NCBI GenBank assembly: GCA_964035575.1
Contig: OZ037915.1
Span: forward strand, 1,209,705-1,273,704
Direction of reading: 5' to 3'
From: Rhynchopus sp. YZ270_cl-10
Lineage: Eukaryota > Euglenozoa > Diplonemea > Diplonemida > Diplonemidae
Length of the DNA: 64,000 nt
The translations under genes and the position numbers were made by a program. Shown one piece after another: positions 43,975-53,654 of this stretch. Within the stretch, counting starts at the first letter, position 1, and every line of letters begins with the position of its first letter. The notes below the pieces were generated by a model that was given only the letters and a program-made list of their open reading frames with translations, ran no database searches and had not been told where the DNA came from.

Positions 43975-46900
43975 CCGAAAAAATCGATTTTCAGGGTGTG
44001 CAAAACTGTAAAAATCACCAAAATCCCAAAAATCACGATTATTTTTGAAAAATATTTTTTTCAAAAAAAGCGATTTTAAAATATTGGTTTGGCTTGTGCG
44101 GGGACCTGATACTGGGGCAATATACCCTGTGGGACATACTGGGCCCTATGCAAGGCCGATGTTTCAAAAATATGGTTGCCCCGGTAGACGGTATGGCCCT
44201 GCTGGTCAGTGCATCCGGCCAAAAATCATGTAAAAATCATGATTTTGGGGTGTGGCACCCTATGGGCGCATATATCTGGGGGTGTGAAATATGCATGGAA
44301 TCGACCTATTGGGGGTGTTATAGGTCCTGGGGGCCCACATGGGTCATATTTCACGCTATTGGGTCACGGGAAAGTGATTTTGACATTTTTTCATCGATTT
44401 TAGCTGTGACAACCCTTCAAAAACACTGATTTTGGGGTGTTTCTGAGACGGTACGCTATACCCAGGGTCATATTAGGTATTAGTCCGGTCGACTTTTTGA
44501 AAAAACGACCCCGCAATGGACTCAGGGGTGCCAGATAGTGTATATGCACCAAAATGGATTCACGGGAAAAGTCAAAATCGGGTGTCAGATACATGCTGCC
44601 ATAAGTGACGAATTTCAAAAGTTGAGATTTTTCGAAAATCAGGGTTCAGTACACGCTGTACCCAATCCTGGGGGCCAAAATTTTCAACTTTTTGAAAAAA
44701 CGGGCGGTATATGGCCCTAAATTGTCAAAATGAGTTAATTGCGACCTCGGACGGCCTCCGGAGATGAGTAGAAGTTTATTTACTGAAAAAAAAAGTCAAA
44801 ACACAGGCAAAATCCCACCTTCCACAGGTACAGTCAAAACTTTTATCCAGATCTCATGTTTTTTCAAAAAATTTTAAATTGTTTTTATGACTAACACCTC
44901 CGAAATTTTTCCTGATAAGATGGAATATGGTCCTGTCGTAGTATGCAGTGTGTTTGCAGGCAAAAATTTGCATTTTCTCGCCCCAGACATTTTTTTATAC
45001 ATAAAAGTGCATAAAGGGACCCCTGACCCCAAAATCCGGGTTCCAGCTTTTTGAAGGGGTCACCCTACAGGCCACCTCAAAAAGTTGGCCCGTAGGGCCA
45101 ACTTTTTGAAAAAACGGGGTTGCGATGTGTCCTGGGGGCCCGAAGGGCCCCCAGGACACATCGCTGGGAAAAAAATATTAGGTTTTTGGGGGTCTATATA
45201 GGGTTGCTGTGGGGGTCACATGGCCGAAAAATGGCCATTTTTGGCCTATTTTTGGCCATTTTTTTAAGGTAAAAAATCCACTTTTTTTTTGTACATCCCC
45301 TTGCCCCCGGTAAAATTTACCAAACATATGGCCCTGTTGGACATACTGGGCCCATGAGTCGGTTGCTGGATCACCAAACTAGTTGCCCTATTTGCTAAAA
45401 TCATGTTTTCAGGGTCAAAAATAGGGTGTTTTTTAGGGTCAAAAATAGGGTGTTTTTCAGGGGTATGTTAACCACGTATGTGTCTTAGGGACCAAATTTT
45501 CCAGGAATGTGAACCAATCGGGTCGCAATGGGTCCAGGGGGCCCGGAGGGCCCCCATGCAGGGAAAATTTGCAACAATCCTGGGCAATGCTGGGGGCCGA
45601 TAGGGTGTGCCTATACACGTGTTTTTACGTGTTTTTGGGCACTTTTCAGGATTTTCGAAAATTTTTGCAACACCAAAATCAAAAATTTCGGTCTAGGAGG
45701 CCCATATCTGGAAAAAATCGATATTCCAATGGCCTCATTGGGACATATTGGGCCCAGGACCCTATTTTCAGGTCCCAGGAAAAGCCAAAACAATAAAAAA
45801 AATAGCTCAGGCGACCCCCAAAAATAGGCGAAAAACAGCCATTTTTAGGGTGTTTTTTAGGGGTATTTTTACACACACAAATTGTTTACCATAGCACACC
45901 CCCAGGCTGCCTCAAAATTTTATCTTTATTTGATTTTTCCAACCCACATAGGGGTATTGGAGGCACAACTTTCACCAAGCCTGGGGAATTCGGCACTGCA
46001 CACACACAACTGAAAAAGGCAAAAATCACCTGTTTTTCAAGGTGTCGCAGGGTAAATGTTGTTCCTTAAAAACCAAATTTTTTCTAAAAAATCGGCCCTG
46101 CGGGTGAAAAAACGACACTATGGGGGGTATTCCAGGGTGTGGGGGCCCCAAAAATCCGGTTTAAGACCACGAGAGGGTCCGAATACACACCTGAGAAGGT
46201 CCCGGGGAGTAAAAAAATGGCCATTTTTGGGGGGTCAAAATCTCACTTTTTGGGGGGATGTTTGTATACCCAGTACCGACCCACTAGCTGGGATGCCCAA
46301 CTTTTCGCGAATATGGGGGCCCGTAGGGCCCCCGGGGCCCAGGGGGCCCAAAATATCGTGTTGCAGATGCCAGGAGAACATGTTTCAATATTTTGGATAC
46401 ATTTTTCCATAGGGTCATTTTCAAAAGCACTGATTTTAGGGGTATTGAGCGAGGTACCCATACCCATGGGTTATCCTATATATTAGTTTTCACTCGGATG
46501 TGAAAAAACGATGTCGCAATGGATTCAGGGGGCCCAAATAGGGTATATGGCCCAGGAAATTTTCAAAAAGTTGACCCAACCAGGTATACAGGCATACAAG
46601 CCGGTAGGTCAACAGATAGGGTGTTTTCCGCACCCAAAATATGGGGTCATGACCATGTGGGTCAGACCTGAATTGATAAATGTTTCGCACAGGTTTTCGC
46701 GAATACCCCCTCTATTCCGAATGCGCTACAAGAGTTTTAAATTTTTGGCTATTTAGATTCACTTTTAAAAACAAAATGGGTCTCCAGAACACACATGAGG
46801 TTCACATGTACCTCTACAGAAACCTTGGTTTTGGTCGGATTTTGAGGCCAATTTTTGGGTTCCCACCAATTTCCTAGGGTATACTGGGATATTGCCCGTG

Positions 46901-47349
46901 TGTCCAAAAGTGATTTTTGGGGCCTTAGGACCCCGGAGAATCCATTTAACGGTCGTTTTTGCACCGGAAAGACCTATCTAGTACCCAAAAATCGAATTTT
47001 CATATTTTTGAAAAAGTGACCAAAAATCGACTTTTTTTGGTAACATTGTATGGCATAAATTATTCTACATAATGTGTGATGCTTGAATAAAAACTTACGA
47101 CCCCATAATGTACTCGGAACTCACCCATGTAATTGGTGAGAAAAAAAAACTTTCCGAAAAAATGAAATTTCAACCCGAATATGCACATTTGGGTCATTTT
47201 ACGGCTATGTAGGTCATTTTGTATGTGTTTTTCGATTATATAGGTGATTAGGATATGTGTGATGCTCAGATTAAATCGTAAGACCCCGCAATTGACTCAA
47301 ATGTGCCCAAAAACCCTATATACCCAAGATTATTAACTTTTCCAGCATA
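43974..47349. repeat. Low-complexity AT-rich block with GGGCCC hairpins
   Basis: Starts with GCCGAAAAAATCGATTTTCA, as do the tails of segment A at 21729 and 27071, and continues for 3.4 kb with recurring TTTTTGAAAAA, GGGCCC, TGGGACATA and ATTTTTGGCC motifs. Frames are short and irregular; no gene. It runs directly into block B copy 2. Confidence 0.7.
45078..45163. other. Two adjacent perfect hairpins
   Basis: AAAAAGTTGGCCC-GTA-GGGCCAACTTTTT (45080-45108), and 45122-45163 with arms GCGATGTGTCCTGGGGGCCC and their reverse complement around GAA. Confidence 0.9.
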
Positions 47350-47678
47350 TTGGACATCCTTAGGTATGGTTATAAGCCATGATACGGCTATTGCTGGAAA
47401 AATAGCCGTAAATTGTGGTTGGTATTGATTTCAGAAATTATGTGATGCTTAGATCATGCCATAGACGCTTTTAATGGATTCATATGAGCTCATACTACCC
47501 ATATACCCCTTCAGAAGCCCCTTTTGACTCTTATGAATATCCTTATATAGGCTTCCACTTGTGCAGAACCTTCTCAGTGTACAAGATGTTAGGTACAAAA
47601 AAACCATCATATTTTTTACACTACTGGCATGCTTCCCAGGACACGTCTGTACTCAGAACGTTGTAGAGAAAAAAGGCA

Positions 47679-47790
47679 ACCAACGATTTCTAAAGCTACA
47701 GTTTCTGTACTTCATTGGTATGGAAGCATGAAGATTATATTCTTCTCACACAACTTTGTCAAACATGGCCAGCCTCGAAAGAGACTGGCC
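47679..47790 (+). ncRNA. Spliced-leader RNA gene a, second block
   Basis: Same sequence as 22214-22325. Confidence 0.92.
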
Positions 47791-48114
47791 TTTTTTACGT
47801 TAGCACGATTGTCTTTGTGCACAAGAAGCAAACCCAAAAACACACCCAATTCACACCTGACCTAATGCACAAGTGCTTACTGCACCCCATTTTTATATCG
47901 CCTGCAAAACCATATTTGTGACACTTGTTCCCCTTCAGAAGCCACTGTTGACTCTGTCGAATATCCTTCTGTAGGATCACACTTAAGGATATTTTTATGT
48001 AGAACCTTCACAGTGACCAAGATGTCAGGTACGAAAAAGCAACCGTATTATAGACATTGACAGAAGGCTTCCCAGAACAAGTGGGTACCTAGAACATTGT
48101 AGAGAAAAAAGGCA

Positions 48115-48225
48115 ACCAACGATTTCTAAAGCTACAGTTTCTGTACTTCATTGGTATGGAAGCATGAAGATTATATTCTTCACACAACTTTGTCAAAACA
48201 TGGCCAGTTTCGAAAGAGACTGGCC
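48115..48225 (+). ncRNA. Spliced-leader RNA gene b, second block
   Basis: Same sequence as 22650-22760. Confidence 0.92.
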
Positions 48226-48368
48226 TTTTTTACGTTAACACGATCGTCTTGTGCACAAGAAGCAAAAAAACCCACACAACAACAGCAGAAGTTTAGAACC
48301 ACATTCAGACCCTGACCCAACTCCAACAAGGGGCCCCTGTCTTGTCAACCACCTTGTGCATATATACT

Positions 48369-48469
48369 GGACCCCAGAAATGGGACATCCGTTAAAATTG
48401 GATCGATACAGAGAAGATTAGCATGGTCCCTGCGCAAGGATGACACGCATTAATCGAGAAAGTATCAAC
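48369..48469 (+). ncRNA. U6 snRNA, second block
   Basis: Same sequence as 22904-23004, with ACAGAGA box and T-run terminator; upstream element at 48312-48345. Confidence 0.95.
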
Positions 48470-48693
48470 TTTTTTTTTGTCCCCCGGATCACACGTATTT
48501 TTTACACTGGTGTCTTCTTCATGCTTCCCAGACCAACACATATGTGCAGACATACCCATCACCCACAGGCGGCAAGTGGCAGGCTGCAGTAACCCATTGA
48601 AATATTGGTTTCAAAAAACGACCATATGGTTTATGCTACTGGCATGCTTCCCTGAGCATATACATGTCGAAAGCTGTGTAGAGAAAAAGAGCA

Positions 48694-48804
48694 ACCAACG
48701 ATTTCTAAAGCTACAGTTTCTGTACTTCATTGGTATGGAAGCATGAAGATTACTCTTCTCACACAACTTTGTCAAAACATGGCCGGTTTCGAAAGAGACT
48801 GGCC
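48694..48804 (+). ncRNA. Spliced-leader RNA gene c, second block
   Basis: Same sequence as 23229-23339. Confidence 0.92.
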
Positions 48805-48955
48805 TTTTTTACGTTAGCATGATTGTCTTTGTGTGTCTTTGTGCAAAGCAAAAAAAAAACACACAAGAAGTGAGGATCTTCAAAACCACGTTTTTGACCT
48901 GACCCACCTCCAACTAGACAACCCTGTCTTGTATTCCGACAATATGGTATCTATT

Positions 48956-49268
48956 GAGCCGGGATGTGTTGGCTGCATCCTGAAACCCCTAGCTTCTGGG
49001 GGGGCAAGCTTCTCCAGAACTGGGCACTCTTTGAGGTGGACCAAAGGCACCTTCAACTTCTGTGTTGATGTGTTGTCCGTGTTAGTCTACTGTCCTGTTT
49101 GCGGCCTTGGTGTAAACCAGGGCAACAATCAGAGTGAAATGGGGTGAACCGGGCCAGGCTGGTCTCACAGAGCAGCTCATAACTCCTGCAGTGGACAGTT
49201 CAAGGATCGCAGCACAGAGCAGAGTGAGGGTGTTTCCAACTCAATGGCTTGAACTGGAGAAGCGTTTC
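48956..49268 (+). ncRNA. SRP RNA (7SL), second block
   Basis: Same sequence as 23491-23803; Pol III-type upstream element at 48899-48932. Confidence 0.9.
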
Positions 49269-49433
49269 TTTTTTACATTTTTCCATGTGAACATTGTTTC
49301 CACATCACCATACACATGTGTTGTTGATACACCCCACCACGTTGCCCAGACCATTCCTACCCACATTATTCACCACAAGTGGCATGTTTACCAGCACATG
49401 TTGGTGCTTAGAGCAATGTTAAGAAAAAGGGCA

Positions 49434-49545
49434 ACCAACGATTTCTAAAGCTACAGTTTCTGTACTTCATTGGTATGGAAGCATGAAGATTATATTCTTC
49501 TCACACAACTTTGTCAAACATGGCCAGCCTCGAAAGAGACTGGCC
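49434..49545 (+). ncRNA. Spliced-leader RNA gene d, second block
   Basis: Same sequence as 23969-24080. Confidence 0.9.
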
Positions 49546-49666
49546 TTTTTTACGTCACCATGAGAAAAAACATTCACACATATGATGCATGTACAAAGTG
49601 TGTGTCACCCTGACCCACCTCCAACAAGACAACCCTGTCTTGTTTTCCCATACTCTCCCTATGTTT

Positions 49667-49991
49667 GGGTGCTAAGTTAGTGTGCTACTTCGAAACCAAA
49701 CAACTCGTTCAGCAACAGCTAAAACTTGAAAAGACCTTTCTATTTAAGAAAATTCTTTACAATTTTTATGATGCGGTCCTGCTGTTGGGCCTGATATGGC
49801 CCAAGGCGGAACTACTTTCATATGATGTAAATCCCGTACGTTCGTACAGAATATTACCCATGATGATTATTCTTACATTAGCGTGTAACACTAATTCTGA
49901 CTGCGTTCTATTTCACACTTCAAATATTAGAACTGGATGTGGGGCTGCCAGTTTACTGGTGGTCCCGATCCAGCACACAACGCAAGCACCC
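49667..49991 (+). ncRNA. Unidentified structured ncRNA, second block
   Basis: Same sequence as 24202-24526, with GGGTGCT/AGCACCC closing stem and T6 terminator; upstream element at 49610-49643. Confidence 0.7.
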
Positions 49992-50263
49992 TTTTTTATA
50001 TTTTCCCACCCAGCACCCCCCCTGTGTCTGTGTTGTTGCCTAAGCATCGCCTTTTACAGGCTTCCTTGCAGGGAGTGTTCGGTCAAGTGATAGTGATGAA
50101 GAAGGACAGGGGCGAGTTTTCTCGTGAAATGCTTTGAAGCCTCTGACATTGAGAGGCTCGCTCCGACCTCTGTTTTTAATAACCCACATCACAGTGGTAA
50201 CCACTGTGTATGTATGGTATGTATGGTATGTTTGTTTTTGTTTTGTTAAAAAAGAGGGTATGC

Positions 50264-50443
50264 CACTCCTGGATGTTGTGCAGCTCCAGGGCAACATGTG
50301 TGAACGGACCAGGTTGCCCTGGCGACCCGTCACCCCAATGAGAAATTGCGTTAATATCATCAGTGCACAAGGCACTGTATCAGATATTAAGCTGATAAGA
50401 ACAGATAATACACTTGATCTTAGCCAAAAGGCCGAGAAGGTAT
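50264..50443 (-). ncRNA. U2 snRNA, second block
   Basis: Same sequence as 24799-24978. Confidence 0.93.
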
Positions 50444-50595
50444 GACTTCTTTTTAGTCCATACCGAATTCGACACCCATGTACAGGGAAGCATGATTATG
50501 ATCAATATTACTAGGAAACAACAAGGCAAGCAGATTACACACCCATGTCACAGGGAAGTAAGTGAAGGTGATGATCAATCTTATTAGTAAAAACA

Positions 50596-50738
50596 AGGCC
50601 GCCGAAGCAGCTACACAAATTGCCAATGTGGCAACGCCGAAGCGGCCCATGGCGGGAATTGGGTAGTTTTCAACCAGCAATCTCTCCACAGCGTCCCTAT
50701 TTGGTCATTGCTTATGGAATTATCCCGAGCGCAAGAAT
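50596..50738 (-). ncRNA. U4 snRNA, second block
   Basis: Same sequence as 25131-25273. Confidence 0.9.
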
Positions 50739-51208
50739 ACCTCCTTTTCTCCCAGTCCTGTCACAAAGCTATGTCAACAGGGAAGTGTGTTGGGGTGGTA
50801 ACATAAAGACACCACGTAAAGCTAACACACCAAAACTACCACTACCAATGTGCCTCCCTGTAGACATCTGTGCAGCCGATAGGTGGAACAAACAAGGGCA
50901 AGACTGTACTCTACACAGGATCTGTTTTTGAGTGCATTCGTGTTGAAGATTGTTTTCTTCGGCACAAGACCAAAGCTGGATGATGACATAGGTTGGGCAT
51001 GTGCAGCATGAGCACTTGCGATGATTGTCACATACTTCTTGTATTGTTTTGTCTCTCCCCTGTATGGCGCAGGGAAGAGTACCAGGCACAGCCCTTCCAC
51101 TTACAGCTTGTTTTTAAGAAAAACCTCAAAAAAGGCTTCACATTACTTTTTTCACCTTCAAGGACATCTTGATAAATCAAGAAGTTACCACACTATCCTC
51201 GCTCTCAA

Positions 51209-51219
51209 CATGCTTCCAT
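51209..51219 (+). promoter_or_regulatory. PSE-like element, U5
   Basis: CATGCTTCCAT starts 51 nt before the U5 5' end. Confidence 0.7.
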
Positions 51220-51259
51220 GTGTAGCAAAGTGCACACAGCAATAGAACAAAACAGAGCC

Positions 51260-51374
51260 ATATCACGGTTCTTGCCCATATCGAACTCATCTTTCGCCTT
51301 TTACTAAAGATGACCGTGGGTAAGAGCCACTATGTGAAAGCATAATTTTTGAAGGGGCCTTTGTGTCTCATCTG
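51260..51374 (+). ncRNA. U5 snRNA
   Basis: Starts ATATCACGGTTCTTGCCC (human ATACTCTGGTTTCTC). Loop 1 CATCTTTCGCCTTTTACTAAAGATG carries the invariant GCCTTTTAC that holds the exons. GGTTCTTGCCCA pairs fully with TGGGTAAGAGCC to close stem I. The Sm site AATTTTTGA (51343) and a 3' segment GGGGCCTTTGTGTCTC follow, with a T run at 51375. Only one copy is in the window; the other RNA block lacks it. Confidence 0.93.
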
Positions 51375-51395
51375 TTTTTAAGTCTTGACAACCAC

Positions 51396-51406
51396 TACGC
51401 TTCCCT
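51396..51406 (+). promoter_or_regulatory. PSE-like element, U1
   Basis: TACGCTTCCCT, about 53 nt before the proposed U1 start. Confidence 0.65.
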
Positions 51407-51448
51407 GAAGGTGTTGGAGTTTCGCATGTTGTTAAACTCAGCTAGAGG

Positions 51449-51607
51449 TTACATACCTTACTGGTGTCTGACCTGATCAACAAGGGCGTCGACACACCAG
51501 TGGCCCTTGCATTGCACTGCGCAGGGGATACTGGTGGCACTAGCTTCGGCTGGCTTGCACAGTGAAATTTTTGACAGCGGCGGTGCTGTGCTTTGCACAA
51601 ACCCGCC
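51449..51607 (+). ncRNA. U1 snRNA
   Basis: The 5' end TTACATACCTT holds ACATACCT in place of the usual ACTTACCT donor-pairing sequence. CTGATCAACAAGG matches stem-loop I (GATCACGAAGG, U1-70K loop), and GCATTGCACTGCGC matches stem-loop II (ATTGCACTCC, U1A loop). The Sm-like GAAATTTTTGAC (51563) and a final hairpin GGCGG...CCGCC with T5 after 51607 complete the pattern. U1 selects 5' splice sites for cis-splicing; ACATACCT is complementary to AGGTATGT. The 5' end is uncertain by a few bases. Confidence 0.88.
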
Positions 51608-51612
51608 TTTTT

Positions 51613-51830
51613 AAACAAACAAACCAAAACAAACGTGATCACACAAACCATCATGTTACCCAGTAAACCCAGTAAACCCAGCACACTGGTCTAGAGGGAT
51701 CGACCACTGAGTGGTGACCTGTGAGCACACAGGCACCTGCTCCGATGCAGTAGTGCAGCGCACTAAGTGCTGTGCTAAGGACTGGCCAAACTTGTTAAAC
51801 CTGCTGACCCACAAACCGGTTTTCACAACC
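51613..51830. other. Spacer between U1 and 5S rRNA
   Basis: Contains CCAGTAAAC repeated twice and several small hairpins (CCACTGAGTGG, CCTGTGAGCACACAGG, GCGCACTAAGTGCTG). A structured RNA is possible, but no family was recognised. Confidence 0.35.
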
Positions 51831-51892
51831 GAAGCAAAAACAAGCTCAGAAATAAAAAGCTCTTCAAAGGTTTTCGAACCTGACTCAGTATT
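51831..51892 (+). promoter_or_regulatory. Conserved 62-bp upstream element, 5S-1
   Basis: GAAGCAAAAACAAGCTCAGA then AAAGCTCTTCAAAGGTTTTC. The same 62 bp stand before 5S-2 with only a few changes, whereas sequence further upstream differs. Confidence 0.6.
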
Positions 51893-52011
51893 GGATTCGG
51901 CCATACTCTGGTGAATGCACCTCATCCCGCCTGATTTGAGAAGTTAAGCACCAGCAGGCCTGGATAGTACTGGCGTGGGTGACCAGCTGGGAAGTCCGGG
52001 TGCTTGAATCC
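51893..52011 (+). rRNA. 5S rRNA, copy 1
   Basis: 119 nt. The ends GGATTC and GAATCC pair (helix I). Core GGCCATACT, CCTCATCCCGCCTGATTTGA, GAAGTTAAGC, GGCCTGGATAGTACTGG and GGTGACCAGCTGGGAA include the internal-control-region sequence for TFIIIA/Pol III. A T5 terminator follows. 5S is a part of the large ribosomal subunit. Confidence 0.97.
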
Positions 52012-52058
52012 TTTTTGCTTTTCTTCCGTGTTGGTGTGTGGTTTTAGGACATCCAGAC

Positions 52059-52092
52059 CCTGACCCACCTCCAACAAGACAACCCTGTCTTG
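52059..52092 (+). promoter_or_regulatory. Orphan Pol III-type upstream element
   Basis: CCTGACCCACCTCCAAC and the perfect ACAAGACA/TGTCTTGT hairpin, as before U6, SRP RNA and the unidentified RNA. The RNA expected ~57 nt downstream (~52117) is not seen; a transposase relic begins there instead. Confidence 0.6.
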
Positions 52093-52128
52093 TATCCCTG
52101 TGTTTGTTGCACTATCCAGAGAGCAGAA

Positions 52129-52495
52129 ATGAGGGGAGACTACACCACCGACGGTGCTTCAGCCTACAGGAGCATGCTGGAATGTGAATGCTGCATGACA
52201 GCATTCACAATTTCACCTTTGGTGAGATGGAGATGAGCGCAAAGGTGCAAAAATGCACAACAAAAACTGAGGAAGAGGCATCCATACTCCCCAGAAGGGA
52301 CGTGCGCACCTGCAGCCAAAAATTCTCCTGTGCTTAATATCATGCGCGCTGGGGATGCCGAAATAGCTAAACTGTTGCAAGAAGTGGGACTAATTCCCAG
52401 GCAGTTGCCCTGTACAACATGCAAGTCCACAATGCCAGAAACACTGTACTGGACACCAAGATACTCCAAGAAGATCGCAAACTGGCCTTATTTTA
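52129..52495 (+). pseudogene. Merlin-like transposase relic, rearranged
   Basis: GDYTTDGASAYRSMLE (52135-52185) matches the second-Asp motif TTDGAGAYRSML of the transposase at 994-3354. AEIAKLLQEVGLIPRQLPC, then TTCKSTMPETLYWTPRYSKK and IANWPYF (52359-52493), match its zinc-ribbon region. The two pieces are in the reverse of their normal order, and a few hundred codons between them are absent. It lies between the two 5S genes. Confidence 0.75.
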
Positions 52496-52585
52496 GGTGA
52501 AATGACCTAATGCAGAGTGCAGCGGAACAGGGGAGACAAATAAAGTTTCCTGTACCATGCAACACCCAAGACCTTTTGCACAAGT

Positions 52586-52647
52586 GAAGCAAAAACAAGC
52601 TCAGAAATATAAAGCTCTTCAAAGGTTTTCCACCCAGACCCATTATT
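52586..52647 (+). promoter_or_regulatory. Conserved 62-bp upstream element, 5S-2
   Basis: Matches 51831-51892 in length and sequence with few changes. Confidence 0.6.
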
Positions 52648-52766
52648 GGATTCGGCCATACTCTGGTGAATACACCTCATCCCGCCTGATTTGAGAAGTT
52701 AAGCACCAGCAGGCCTGGATAGTACTGGCGTGGGTGACCAGCTGGGAAGTCCGGGTGCTTGAATCC
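52648..52766 (+). rRNA. 5S rRNA, copy 2
   Basis: 119 nt, the same as copy 1 except for one visible change (GAATAC for GAATGC near position 25); T4 follows. Confidence 0.97.
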
Positions 52767-52849
52767 TTTTTTCCTTATTTGTGGTGTAACACACAGAAGT
52801 TGGTTGAAAAGTGAACTGATAGTATTCAGCGCAAAGCATGATTATTGAA

Positions 52850-52921
52850 GGGTATATAGCTCAGTGGTAGAGCATTCGGCTGCAGTCCGAACGGTCCCTG
52901 GTTCGAACCCGGGTGTGCCCT
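52850..52921 (+). tRNA. tRNA-Cys (GCA)
   Basis: Acceptor GGGTATA/TGTGCCC, A box TAGCTCAGTGG, anticodon arm TTCGG-CTGCAGT-CCGAA, B box GGTTCGAACCC, discriminator T. T5 terminator downstream. No intron. Confidence 0.96.
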
Positions 52922-53022
52922 CTCTTTTTGTTTCAAGACCAGATTTTCTCTTGAGTGTTACTTCTCCCTTTTTGGTTTTGAATTCCATCCCCACCTTGTA
53001 AAGATTCGTTTAAGAAATGTAA

Positions 53023-53095
53023 GGGGGTTTAGCTCAAATGGTAGAGCGCTCGCTCAGCATGCGAGAGGTAGAGGGATCGATACCCTCAATCTCCA
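53023..53095 (+). tRNA. tRNA-Ala (AGC)
   Basis: Acceptor GGGGGTT/AATCTCC, anticodon arm CTCGC-TCAGCAT-GCGAG, T arm GAGGG-ATCGATA-CCCTC, discriminator A. Confidence 0.95.
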
Positions 53096-53186
53096 AACAT
53101 TTTTTGGCTTGGAAACACTGTTGTGATATTTCCAGATCTCGATTCTTTTTGGTACCAAAGAAAAAGAAGGAAGCGACAGAATTGTA

Positions 53187-53258
53187 TCTCCTATGGTGTA
53201 GTGGTTAGCACTCGAGACTCTGAATCTCGCGACCGCGGTTCGAATCCGCGTAGGAGAA
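53187..53258 (+). tRNA. tRNA-Gln (CTG)
   Basis: Acceptor TCTCCTA/TAGGAGA, D arm with GGTGTAGTGGTTAGCAC, anticodon arm CGAGA-CTCTGAA-TCTCG, T arm CGCGG-TTCGAAT-CCGCG. Confidence 0.95.
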
Positions 53259-53351
53259 CTTTCCTTTTTCTCCGTTTCGTCCCTTGTTATTCTCCTCTGT
53301 GACTGGTTGAAACGCATTCCCACTTCCATATTCTTGTTGGCTTTTATTGAA

Positions 53352-53433
53352 GGCGAGATGGCCGAGTGGTCTAAGGCGCCAGGTTAAGGCCCTGGTCCCT
53401 TCGGGGGCGTGGGTTCAAACCCCACTCTCGTCA
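53352..53433 (+). tRNA. tRNA-Leu (AAG)
   Basis: 82-nt class II tRNA: acceptor GGCGAGA/TCTCGTC, anticodon arm CCAGG-TTAAGGC-CCTGG, long variable arm TCCCTTCGGGGGC, B box GGTTCAAACCC. Confidence 0.96.
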
Positions 53434-53522
53434 CTTGTTATTCTTTTTCATTTTCATTTTCAATCTATCCCTTTTGTTTTGTTTTCAAGATTGTGCAAAA
53501 CACAAAAAGCACACTTGTCAGG

Positions 53523-53595
53523 TCCTCCTTGGCGCAGTCGGTAGCGCGTCAGGCTGTTAACCTGCAGGTCGTTGGTTCGAACCCAACAGGAGGAG
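53523..53595 (+). tRNA. tRNA-Asn (GTT)
   Basis: Acceptor TCCTCCT/AGGAGGA, D arm GGCGCAGTCGGTAGCGC, anticodon arm TCAGG-CTGTTAA-CCTGC, T arm GTTGG-TTCGAAC-CCAAC, discriminator G. Confidence 0.95.
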
Positions 53596-53654
53596 ACTTT
53601 TTTCCCTTCTCAAACCATTTTCTGTTCTTTGCAAAAGTCATAAAAAACTGGGAA

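Larger units (their letters stand above)
47350..51027. repeat. RNA-gene block B, copy 2 (probably the parental copy)
   Basis: Same content as 21890-25561 (offset 25465). It continues without a break into U5, U1, 5S and tRNA genes, so it is likely the original. Promoter-like elements repeat at the same offsets (e.g. 47628, 48064, 48643, 49383, 50484, 50779). Confidence 0.95.

Noticed and set aside
51670-51800. A possible tRNA or selenocysteine tRNA between U1 and 5S.
   Set aside because: Small hairpins exist, but no cloverleaf, A box or B box pair could be assembled on either strand.
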